Source: T1Sed10-49 sp046498405 (lineage in GTDB: Bacteria > Actinomycetota > Nitriliruptoria > Euzebyales > Egibacteraceae). From it: 15,230 nt of DNA. Both the position numbers and the translations under genes were made by a program. This document shows, piece by piece, positions 1 to 9,436 of the stretch (positions within the stretch are counted from its first letter, which is position 1; every line of letters starts with the position of its first letter). Location of the stretch: the NCBI GenBank assembly GCA_046498405.1, contig JAWOAS010000115.1, positions 1 through 15,230 of the forward strand, given 5' to 3'. Under the pieces are notes generated by a model. That model made no database searches, was not told where the DNA came from, and was given only the letters and a program-made list of their open reading frames with translations.

Positions 1-890
1 AGCATCGCCGACTTCGGGTCGCTCGCGCCGAAGCGCTCGCGCACGAGGCGGGCCCAGACGAGCCGTGCGGCGCGGAACTTCGCGACCTCCTCGAGCAGCG
101 AGGAGCGGGCGACGAAGAAGAACGACAGGCGTGGCGCGACGTCGTCGACGGCGAGGCCGGCCTCGGCTGCGGCCTCGAGGTAGGCCACGGCGTTGGACAG
201 GGTGAAGGCGACCTCCTGGATCGCCGTGGCCCCCGCCTCGGCCATGTGGTAGCCCGAGATCGACATCGTGTTGAACCGCGGCAGGCGCTCGGCGCAGTAG
301 GCGAGCGTGTCGGTGGTCAGCCGCAGCGAGGGCGCCGGGGGGAAGATGTAGGTGCCGCGGGCGATGTACTCCTTGAGGACGTCGTTCTGGATCGTCCCGC
401 GCAGCTGCTCGGGTGCCACGCCCTGCTCCTCGGCGACGAGCTCGTAGAGCAGCAGCAGCAGCGCCGCCGGCGCGTTGATCGTCATCGACGTCGACACCGC
501 ATCGAGGGGGATGCCGTCGAAGAGGGCACGCATGTCGGCGAGCGAGTCGATGGCCACGCCGACCTTGCCGACCTCGCCGAGCGCGATCGGGTCGTCGGAG
601 TCGTAGCCCATCTGCGTGGGCAGGTCGAAGGCCACCGACAGCCCCGTCTGCCCCTGCGAGAGCAGGTAGCGGTAGCGCGCGTTGGACTCCGCGGCGGTGG
701 CGAAGCCGGCGTACTGGCGCATCGTCCACGGCCGCCCCCGGTACATCGAGCCGTAGACGCCCCGGGCGTAGGGGAAGGCGCCGGGGTCCCCGCGCTCGGC
801 GTCGTAGTCGAGGCCGGCGGTGGCCTCGGGGCGGTAGACCGCCTCGACGGGCAGCCCCGCGGCGGTGCGGACCTCGCGCTGCTCTGCCAT
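1..890 (-). CDS. mcmA1: Methylmalonyl-CoA mutase, large (TIM-barrel) subunit, 5' part only
   Basis: This is the first 296 residues of an acyl-CoA mutase large subunit; the gene runs off the left edge. Such stand-alone subunits are usually about 520-560 residues and pair with a separate B12-binding subunit to interconvert methylmalonyl-CoA and succinyl-CoA. The visible part carries the family block RPWTMRQYAGF (residues 53-63), then GQTGLSVAFDLPTQMGYDSD (80-99), GTIQNDVLKEY (165-175) and SISGYHMAEAGAT. By my alignment, Tyr60 and Arg178 match Tyr89 and Arg207 of the Propionibacterium enzyme, which contact the methylmalonyl group. This favours methylmalonyl-CoA over isobutyryl- or 2-hydroxyisobutyryl-CoA. 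The ATG at 888-890 has AGGAG about 10 nt upstream. The gene is divergent from sdhC, 174 bp away. The B12 domain and partner subunit are not in view, and the gene name is by analogy with split mutases. Confidence 0.93.
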   Translation of the reverse strand, partial: MAEQREVRTAAGLPVEAVYRPEATAGLDYDAERGDPGAFPYARGVYGSMYRGRPWTMRQYAGFATAAESNARYRYLLSQGQTGLSVAFDLPTQMGYDSDDPIALGEVGKVGVAIDSLADMRALFDGIPLDAVSTSMTINAPAALLLLLYELVAEEQGVAPEQLRGTIQNDVLKEYIARGTYIFPPAPSLRLTTDTLAYCAERLPRFNTMSISGYHMAEAGATAIQEVAFTLSNAVAYLEAAAEAGLAVDDVAPRLSFFFVARSSLLEEVAKFRAARLVWARLVRERFGASDPKSAM

Positions 891-946
891 CGGCTCCACG
901 CTCCTCTGCGCGCCGCCGCGCGTCCCACGGTCCGGGGCGCTGGCGC

Positions 947-952
947 AGTCTA
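947..952 (-). promoter_or_regulatory. Possible -10 element for the mutase gene
   Basis: On the minus strand the hexamer TAGACT fits the TAnnnT form of actinobacterial sigma-70-type -10 elements and lies about 57 nt before the mutase ATG. I see no convincing -35 hexamer at 16-18 nt spacing, so this is a weak call. Confidence 0.22.
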
Positions 953-972
953 GGGGCGGCCCGACCGCGAGC

Positions 973-1001
973 GGGACAGCGTCAGGGACCCCTGCTACGC
1001 T
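973..1001 (+). promoter_or_regulatory. Candidate promoter of the sdhCAB operon
   Basis: GGGACA (973-978) and TACGCT (996-1001) are separated by exactly 17 nt. They resemble the TTGACA / TAnnnT pair of a housekeeping sigma factor. Transcription would start near 1008 and leave a leader of about 57 nt before sdhC. It sits in the 174-bp gap shared with the divergent mutase gene. Only the -10 is a good match. Confidence 0.38.
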
Positions 1002-1064
1002 CGGCTCGCGCAACGATCAGGCCGCTCAGAGGGGTCGGGAGCGGTCTCCCGGCAGGAGCGAGAG

Positions 1065-1799
1065 ATGGCCGACACGCAGCAGAAGCCCACCGCCACCACG
1101 CCGCCGCCCAAGCAGGGCCAACGGTCCTGGATCGCGGAGTTCTACGGCTCCGCGCTCGGCAAGAAGTACGCGATGGCGATCACCGGGATCGTGCTGCTGG
1201 CCTACGTGGTCGTCCACATGATCGGCAACCTCAAGCTCTACCAGGGGCCCGAGGACATCAACGCCTACGCCGAGTGGCTGCGCCAGATCGCCTACCCGGC
1301 GCTGCCCGAGGAGGGCGGCCTCTGGATCTTCCGCGTCGTGCTCGGCGGCAGCGTGCTCATCCACATCCACGCGGCCTTCGCCCTGTGGCTCGACAACCGC
1401 CGCAAGCGGCCCGCCAAGTACGAGAAGCGCGACTACGTCGCGGTGAACTTCGCGAACCGGACGATGCGCTGGACGGGCATCATCATCGCCCTCTTCATCG
1501 TCTTCCACATCGCGGACCTCACCCTCGGGGCGACCAACCCCGCCTTCGACAAGGGCGACGTCTACAGCAACGTCGTCGCGAGCTTCTCCAACCCCCTCAT
1601 CGCCGGGATCTACATCGTCGCCAACCTCGCGCTCGGCTTCCACATCTTCCACGGCGCCTGGAGCCTCTTCCAGACGATGGGGTGGAACAACCGGCGCTTC
1701 AACCACTGGCGTCGCTACCTCGCGGTGGCCCTCGCCGTGGTCGTCGTCGTCGGCAACGTGAGCTTCCCGCTCGCGGTGCTCACCGGCGTCGTCTCCTAG
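1065..1799 (+). CDS. sdhC: Succinate dehydrogenase cytochrome b558 subunit
   Basis: This 244-residue membrane anchor holds the heme b groups and quinone site of succinate:quinone reductase (complex II). It belongs to the single-subunit, five-helix, diheme type, so no sdhD is expected. Hydrophobic segments lie at about 36-58, 88-110, 136-156, 178-198 and 216-238. Histidines placed like the four axial ligands of the Bacillus enzyme are His51, His100 or His102, His148 and His193. The N-terminal 25 residues are polar and rich in Thr, Pro and Gln. The ATG follows AGGAG (1054-1058) by 6 nt. sdhA begins 33 bp after the stop, so the two are one operon. In diheme enzymes the electron route crosses the membrane; whether this one oxidises succinate or reduces fumarate cannot be told from sequence alone. 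Confidence 0.95.
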   Translation: MADTQQKPTATTPPPKQGQRSWIAEFYGSALGKKYAMAITGIVLLAYVVVHMIGNLKLYQGPEDINAYAEWLRQIAYPALPEEGGLWIFRVVLGGSVLIHIHAAFALWLDNRRKRPAKYEKRDYVAVNFANRTMRWTGIIIALFIVFHIADLTLGATNPAFDKGDVYSNVVASFSNPLIAGIYIVANLALGFHIFHGAWSLFQTMGWNNRRFNHWRRYLAVALAVVVVVGNVSFPLAVLTGVVS

Positions 1800-1832
1800 C
1801 CAGCCGCGCCACCTGCGACGAGGAGCGTCCCC

Positions 1833-3749
<1,917 letters not shown>

Positions 3750-3756
3750 ACCGGCA

Positions 3757-3790
3757 CCCGGCGGAGGGGCACCGACAGCCCGGCGGAGGG
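3757..3790 (+). repeat. Two 12-bp direct repeats between sdhA and sdhB
   Basis: CCCGGCGGAGGG occurs at 3757-3768 and again at 3779-3790, a 22-bp period, filling half of the 62-bp sdhA-sdhB gap. Each copy contains a Shine-Dalgarno-like GGAGGG. Both lie well upstream of the sdhB ATG, and the functional ribosome site is more likely GAAAGG at 3795-3800. It looks like a small tandem duplication. Confidence 0.7.
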
Positions 3791-3811
3791 CGACGAAAGG
3801 ACCGCACGATC

Positions 3812-4564
3812 ATGGACCTCACCCTCAGGGTGTGGCGCCAGCCAAGCCCGGACGCGCCAGGCAGCTTCGAGACCTACCCGGCCGAGGGCATCGACGAGCA
3901 CGCCTCGCTGCTCGAGATGCTCGACATCGTCAACGACCGGCTCACCGAGCAGGGCGTCGAGCCGATCGCCTTCGACTCCGACTGCCGTGAGGGCATCTGC
4001 GGCACCTGCGGGATCATGGTCGACGGCAAGGCCCACGGGCCGATGGAGAACACCGCCGCCTGCCAGGTGCACCTCTTCAACTACCGCGACGGCGACACCA
4101 TCACCCTCGAGCCGTGGCGTGCCCGCGGCTTCCCGCTGCGCAAGGACCTCATCGTCGACCGCTCACCGTTCGACGAGATCATCTCCGCCGGCGGCTTCGT
4201 CTCCGTCAACACCGGCTCGGCGCCGGAGGCCAACCTCACCCCCGTCGACAAGGACACCGCCGACCTCGCCTTCGACGCCGCGGCGTGCATCGGCTGCGGC
4301 GCCTGCGTGGCCGCCTGCCCCAACGGTGCGGCGCACCTGTTCACCTCGGCCAAGCTCAGCCAGCTCAACATGCTCCCGCAGGGCCAGCCCGAGCGCCATG
4401 CCCGCACCGTTCGCATGGTCACGGTCATGGAGGAGTACTTCGGCTCCTGCACGAACTACGGCGAGTGCCAGGCCGCCTGCCCGAAGGACATCTCCATCGA
4501 CTTCATCGCGATGATGAACAAGGACTACCGCAAGTCGAAGTTCCGCAACCGCAAGGCGTCCTAG
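3812..4564 (+). CDS. sdhB: Succinate dehydrogenase iron-sulfur subunit
   Basis: This 250-residue protein carries electrons from the SdhA flavin to the SdhC hemes. The N-terminal ferredoxin domain has Cys58, Cys63, Cys66 and Cys84 for the [2Fe-2S] centre. The C-terminal domain has CIGCGACVAACP (Cys159, 162, 165, 169) and CTNYGECQAACP (Cys213, 219, 223). By homology, Cys159/162/165/223 bind [4Fe-4S] and Cys169/213/219 bind [3Fe-4S]. All cluster ligands are present. The start MDLTLRVWRQ is the usual one for this family; an open frame continues far upstream inside sdhA, but that part is out-of-frame sdhA sequence and not real. GAAAGG lies 11 nt before the ATG, a rather long spacing. It is the last gene of the operon and is followed by a hairpin. 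Confidence 0.97.
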   Translation: MDLTLRVWRQPSPDAPGSFETYPAEGIDEHASLLEMLDIVNDRLTEQGVEPIAFDSDCREGICGTCGIMVDGKAHGPMENTAACQVHLFNYRDGDTITLEPWRARGFPLRKDLIVDRSPFDEIISAGGFVSVNTGSAPEANLTPVDKDTADLAFDAAACIGCGACVAACPNGAAHLFTSAKLSQLNMLPQGQPERHARTVRMVTVMEEYFGSCTNYGECQAACPKDISIDFIAMMNKDYRKSKFRNRKAS

Positions 4565-4583
4565 CCAGCGGCGAGCGCACCCG

Positions 4584-4616
4584 CGCCGGCCAGCCCGATG
4601 ATCGGGCTGGCCGGCG
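4584..4616 (+). terminator. Perfect 16-bp hairpin after sdhB
   Basis: Bases 4584-4599 and 4601-4616 are exact reverse complements around a single central base. In RNA they would form a stem of about 14-15 bp closed by a small loop. It begins 20 nt after the sdhB stop. No T-run follows, which is common for hairpin terminators in GC-rich actinobacteria. It could also act as an mRNA 3' stabiliser. Confidence 0.7.
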
Positions 4617-4708
4617 TCGTGCGTCGGGGGCCCTTGGGCGTCCCCTCGGTGCCCCTGCCCGTCGGAGCCCGCGGCACCCTCGAGCGCTCGGCAGAGCCCC
4701 CCAGACCT

Positions 4709-4724
4709 TGTGCATGCATTCACA
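4709..4724 (+). promoter_or_regulatory. CRP/FNR-family-like operator
   Basis: TGTGC-ATGCAT-TCACA matches the CRP/GlxR consensus TGTGA-N6-TCACA at 9 of 10 half-site positions and is itself a near-perfect palindrome. It stands in the 285-bp gap between sdhB and the dicarboxylate transporter, centred about 133 bp before the transporter ATG. This is a plausible place for cAMP-dependent control of organic-acid uptake. No CRP gene is in the window, so the link is inference. Confidence 0.45.
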
Positions 4725-4745
4725 TGCGATCGCCCATGCCGCAAC

Positions 4746-4777
4746 GCCGAAGGGCCCGGCGACGGATGACCTTCGGC
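4746..4777 (+). repeat. 8-bp inverted repeat upstream of the transporter
   Basis: GCCGAAGG (4746-4753) and CCTTCGGC (4770-4777) are exact reverse complements separated by 16 nt. The repeat lies between the CRP-like site and the transporter start and could be an operator or a leader hairpin. I cannot assign a role. The rest of the 4565-4849 gap holds only the terminator hairpin, the CRP-like site and weak promoter-like hexamers. Confidence 0.4.
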
Positions 4778-4794
4778 CTGGTGGCGTGACCCGA

Positions 4795-4823
4795 TTGTTG
4801 AGGATCGTGCGCCTCGGCAGGGT
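4795..4823 (+). promoter_or_regulatory. Weak promoter candidate for the transporter gene
   Basis: TTGTTG (4795-4800) and CAGGGT (4818-4823) are 17 nt apart. An alternative -10, GAGGAT (4800-4805), is followed by TCG, like the one before gdhA, but has no matching -35. Neither is strong; the 5' end of this transcript is uncertain. Confidence 0.2.
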
Positions 4824-4849
4824 CCGCACACCAGCCCGAGGGGGCACCG

Positions 4850-6469
<1,620 letters not shown>

Positions 6470-6502
6470 GCCGTCGGGCGGCAGCGCCCCCGTGACGACG
6501 GC
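6470..6502 (+). terminator. Bulged GC-rich hairpin at the end of the transporter gene
   Basis: GCCGTC-GGGCG (6470-6480) can pair with CGCCC (6485-6489) and, across a 7-nt bulge, GACGGC (6497-6502), closing a GCAG loop. It starts immediately after the TGA at 6467-6469. No T-run follows. It is a possible terminator of the transporter transcript. Confidence 0.4.
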
Positions 6503-6571
6503 GTCGCCGCGGGCCGCTGGGTGTCCGGGCTCTGTTGTGGCCTCGCCCCCGGCTGGCCCCGGGCGGCGGCG

Positions 6572-6600
6572 TTGGCCCGGCCGCGCGACCCTGCGAGGAT
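6572..6600 (+). promoter_or_regulatory. Candidate gdhA promoter
   Basis: TTGGCC (6572-6577) and GAGGAT (6595-6600) are exactly 17 nt apart and resemble the TTGACA / TAGGAT pattern of actinobacterial housekeeping promoters. The start would be near 6607, a leader of about 23 nt. It lies in the 160-bp gap between the transporter and gdhA. Confidence 0.33.
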
Positions 6601-6629
6601 CGCGCCACAGCCGAGGGAAGGCGCCGGGG

Positions 6630-7883
6630 ATGGCCGAGCCGCACGACGACATGACGCCGTTCGAGGCGGTGACGTTCTTCCTCCGCGAGGCCGCCGACGG
6701 CCTCGGCCTCGACGACGCCATCACCGAGGTCCTCGAGGGGACGTACCGCGAGATCCGCGTGCAGGTGCCGCTGCAACGCGACGACGGGCGACGCGAGGTC
6801 GTCTACGGCTACCGCGTCCAGCACAACGGCGCCCGCGGCCCCTACAAGGGCGGGGTGCGCTACCACCCCGCCGCCGACCTCGACGAGATCCGCGCGCTCG
6901 CCAGCCTCATGACCTGGAAGACCGCCGTGGTCGACCTGCCCTTCGGCGGCGCGAAGGGTGGGGTGCAGGTCGACGTCGCCGGGCTCAGCACCAGCGAGCG
7001 CGAGCGGCTGACCCGCCGCTACATGGACCAGGTCGCCTCGGTGCTCGGCACCCACCGCGACATCATGGCGCCGGACATGGGCACCGACGCCCAGACGATG
7101 GCCTGGATGATGGACGCCTGGGGGCGCCAGCACGGCCACGCTCCCGCGATCGTCACCGGCAAGCCCGTCGCGCTCGGTGGGTCGGTCGGCCGCGACGCCG
7201 CGACCGGCCGTGGCGCGGTCATCGTCCTCGACGAGGCCGTGCGCGAGGCCGGCCGGGACCGCGAGGCGCTCACCGTGGCGGTGCAGGGCTACGGCAAGGT
7301 CGGCCGCTGGGCGGCACGGGTCGCCGCCGACTACGGCTACCGGGTCGTCGCGGCCTCCGACAGCCGCGGCGGGGCCTATGACGCCGGCGGCCTCGACCTC
7401 GACGCCGTCGACCGTGCGCGTGCCGAGAGCGGCACCGTCGCCCAGACCCCTGGCACCGAGCCCCTGGCCGACGGAGCGCTGCTCGCCCTCGACGTCGACG
7501 TGCTCGTGCCCGCGGCGATCGGCGGGGTCATCACCAAGGCCAACGCCGACGACATCCGCGCCCGCCTCGTCGTCGAGGGCGCGAACCACCCGGTCACCCC
7601 CGTAGCCGACCGCGTCCTGCGCGACCGCGGGGTCGAGGTCATCCCCGACGTGCTCGCCAACGCCGGCGGGGTGACGGTGTCGTACTTCGAGTGGACGCAG
7701 AACATCCAGCAGTTCCACTGGGACGCCGACCGCGTCAACGCCGAGCTCAAGCAGCGCCTGCGCCGCGCCTACCGCACCCTCGCGGCCTACGCCGACGCCG
7801 AGGGCTGCGACCTGCGCTCGGCGGCCTACGCCCTGGCCGTCGAGCGCGTCGCCGAGGCGTCCTCCCTGCGCGGCTACGTCTGA
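6630..7883 (+). CDS. gdhA: Glutamate dehydrogenase (NAD-type, Glu/Leu/Phe/Val family)
   Basis: This 417-residue cytoplasmic enzyme interconverts glutamate and 2-oxoglutarate plus ammonia. The substrate domain has PYKGGVRYHP (Lys73), MTWKTAV (Lys97), PFGGAKGG (catalytic Lys109) and APDMGTD (Asp149). Their mutual spacings match Lys89/113/125 and Asp165 of the Clostridium symbiosum enzyme exactly. The nucleotide domain has GYGKVG (220-225) and an acidic residue in AASDSRGG, which favours NAD. The segment EGANHPVTP differs slightly from the more usual EGANGPTTP. I chose the ATG at 6630 because GAGGGAAG precedes it and family similarity begins about 8 residues later. The open frame runs back to 6384, inside the transporter gene, but that extension is Ser-rich noise. 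A start at 6651 is also possible. The stop is 6 bp from the stop of the convergent aldolase gene. Confidence 0.94.
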   Translation: MAEPHDDMTPFEAVTFFLREAADGLGLDDAITEVLEGTYREIRVQVPLQRDDGRREVVYGYRVQHNGARGPYKGGVRYHPAADLDEIRALASLMTWKTAVVDLPFGGAKGGVQVDVAGLSTSERERLTRRYMDQVASVLGTHRDIMAPDMGTDAQTMAWMMDAWGRQHGHAPAIVTGKPVALGGSVGRDAATGRGAVIVLDEAVREAGRDREALTVAVQGYGKVGRWAARVAADYGYRVVAASDSRGGAYDAGGLDLDAVDRARAESGTVAQTPGTEPLADGALLALDVDVLVPAAIGGVITKANADDIRARLVVEGANHPVTPVADRVLRDRGVEVIPDVLANAGGVTVSYFEWTQNIQQFHWDADRVNAELKQRLRRAYRTLAAYADAEGCDLRSAAYALAVERVAEASSLRGYV

Positions 7884-7889
7884 GCCCGC

Positions 7890-8801
7890 CTAGGACCGCC
7901 AGCCGGCGCTCGCGACGCCCTCGGCGCGGCGCAGGACCGCGTCGGCGTCGACTGGCGGGGTGCGCACGACCGGGCTGACCGGCATGCCCACCGCCTGCGC
8001 GACCGCCTTGAGCCCGAGCGTGCCCGGCGAGCCGATCGAGGTGGCCGCCGACAGCCGCAGCACGTCGCGGTGCAGGGCGGCGGCCCGCTCGAGGTCGCCG
8101 CTGCGGAAGGCGGCGTGCAGGGCCACCGGCAGCGCCGGGTCGACGTTGGCGATGGCGAGGATGCCGCCGGTCCCACCGGCGAGCAGCGTCGGCAGCAGCA
8201 GCCCCGCCGAGCCCGAAACCACGGCGAAGGCCTCGTCGTCGCCCAGCGCGGCCAGCGCGGCGTGGATGGCGCCGAGGTCGCCGCCGGTCTGCTTGACCCC
8301 GACGGCCTGGGGCACCTCGGCTGCGGCGCGGGCGAGCAGCCGCGGCGACAGCGCGGTGCCCGACAGTGCCGGGAAGTGGTAGAGCAGCAGCGGCAGAGCC
8401 GCGGCCTCGGCGACGGCGGCGAAGTGCGCGAGCAGCGGCTCCTCGCCGAGCTTGAGGTAGAGGGGCGGCAGCGCGAGCACCGCGTCGGCGCCGGCCCCGG
8501 CGGCGCGGCGGGCGTGGACGCACGCCTCGGTGGTGCCGATGCCGCCGACCCCGGCGATGACCGGCACCCGGCCGGCGACGGCGGCGACGGTGGCCTCGAG
8601 GACCGCGGCGCGCTCCTCGGCGTCGAGGTCGGCGAACTCCCCGGTCGTGCCCAGCGCGACGATGCCGGCGACCCCGCCGGCCAGGACGGCCTCGACGAGC
8701 GGGCCGACGCCGCCGAGGTCGACGCTGCCGTCGGGCTCGAGGGGGGTCAGCAGGGGGACGACGACGCCGTCGAGGTCGGCGGCGGCCAGCGTGGCGGTCA
8801 T
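7890..8801 (-). CDS. DapA/N-acetylneuraminate lyase superfamily class I aldolase, substrate unknown
   Basis: This 303-residue TIM-barrel protein forms a Schiff base with a 2-oxo acid. The superfamily signatures are GTTGEF (51-56, Thr52/Thr53), LPPLYLK (Tyr115), Tyr141 in LYHFPALSG, and the Schiff-base Lys170 in GVKQTGGD. True dihydrodipicolinate synthases have Y-N-x-P-x-R-T, whose Arg binds aspartate semialdehyde; here the Arg position is Leu146. It is therefore unlikely to be the lysine-pathway DapA. Better guesses are a 4-hydroxy-2-oxoglutarate, 2-keto-3-deoxy-sugar-acid or related aldolase, but I cannot choose among them. The ATG overlaps the oligoribonuclease stop (ATGA, 8798-8801) and has a strong GGGGAGGGGAG site 7 nt upstream. 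It is the last gene of the trpS cluster and converges on gdhA. Confidence 0.85.
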   Translation of the reverse strand: MTATLAAADLDGVVVPLLTPLEPDGSVDLGGVGPLVEAVLAGGVAGIVALGTTGEFADLDAEERAAVLEATVAAVAGRVPVIAGVGGIGTTEACVHARRAAGAGADAVLALPPLYLKLGEEPLLAHFAAVAEAAALPLLLYHFPALSGTALSPRLLARAAAEVPQAVGVKQTGGDLGAIHAALAALGDDEAFAVVSGSAGLLLPTLLAGGTGGILAIANVDPALPVALHAAFRSGDLERAAALHRDVLRLSAATSIGSPGTLGLKAVAQAVGMPVSPVVRTPPVDADAVLRRAEGVASAGWRS

Positions 8802-9436
8802 GAGCGGCTCCCCTCCCCGGCGGGCTCGGTGCCGCCGTCGGGTCCAGTATCGCCCTGCGCGCCGGCGGCGGGCTCACCCGGTGGCAGGAAGAGCACGTCG
8901 CGGTAGGCCCGCAGCTCCTCGAGCGACTCGCGGATGTCGGCCATCGCCCGGTGCCCGCCCGCCTTGACCGCGCTGGCCTCGAGGACGTCGGGCCGCCAGC
9001 GCTTGCAGAGCTCCTTGAGCGTGGAGACGTCGACGTTGCGGTAGTGCAGGTGCGACTCGAACGCCGGCATGTACCGGCGCAGGAACGCCCGGTCGGCGTG
9101 GACGGAGTTGCCGGCCAGCGGCGCGGTCCTCGCCTCGGGGACGTGCGCGGCGACGAAGGCGAGCAGCTGCTCCTCGGCGTCGTCCATGCGCACCGTCGAG
9201 GCCCGCACCGCCTCGGTGAGGCCACTGGCGGCGTGCATCTGCGCGACGACGTCGACCATGCCCTCGAGGGCCTCCTCCGGCGCGGCGAGCACGAGGTCGG
9301 GGCCCTCGACGACCCGCTCGAGGGAGCCGTCGGTGACGAGCACCGCCGCTTCGAGGATGACGTCACGGTCGGGATCGAGGCCGGACATCTCGAGGTCGAC
9401 CCACACGAGGGGCCTGCGCAGCGGCTCAGCGGTCAT
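8798..9436 (-). CDS. orn: Oligoribonuclease
   Basis: This 212-residue DEDDh 3'-5' exonuclease degrades 2-5-nt RNAs and the diguanylate dinucleotide pGpG in the cytoplasm. The catalytic set is visible: Asp14 and Glu16 in WVDLEMSGLDP, Asp115 in GNSVHADRAFL, and His162 and Asp167 in GHRAMADIRES. The conserved core ends near residue 184. The last 28 residues are a Gly/Pro/Glu-rich, probably disordered tail not needed for the fold. GGAGAGG lies 4 nt before the ATG, and ATGA (9433-9436) overlaps the uup stop, so the genes are translationally linked. Actinobacteria usually carry one orn, and it is often essential. Confidence 0.94.
   Translation of the reverse strand: MTAEPLRRPLVWVDLEMSGLDPDRDVILEAAVLVTDGSLERVVEGPDLVLAAPEEALEGMVDVVAQMHAASGLTEAVRASTVRMDDAEEQLLAFVAAHVPEARTAPLAGNSVHADRAFLRRYMPAFESHLHYRNVDVSTLKELCKRWRPDVLEASAVKAGGHRAMADIRESLEELRAYRDVLFLPPGEPAAGAQGDTGPDGGTEPAGEGSRS

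Noticed and set aside
4681..4690. Ten-base palindrome CGAGCGCTCG.
   Set aside because: Short GC palindromes are expected often in this composition, and nothing nearby gives it a role.
4598..4789. Short 63-codon frame in the sdhB-transporter gap.
   Set aside because: It starts inside the terminator hairpin, has no ribosome site, and its sequence is Arg/Pro-rich without features.
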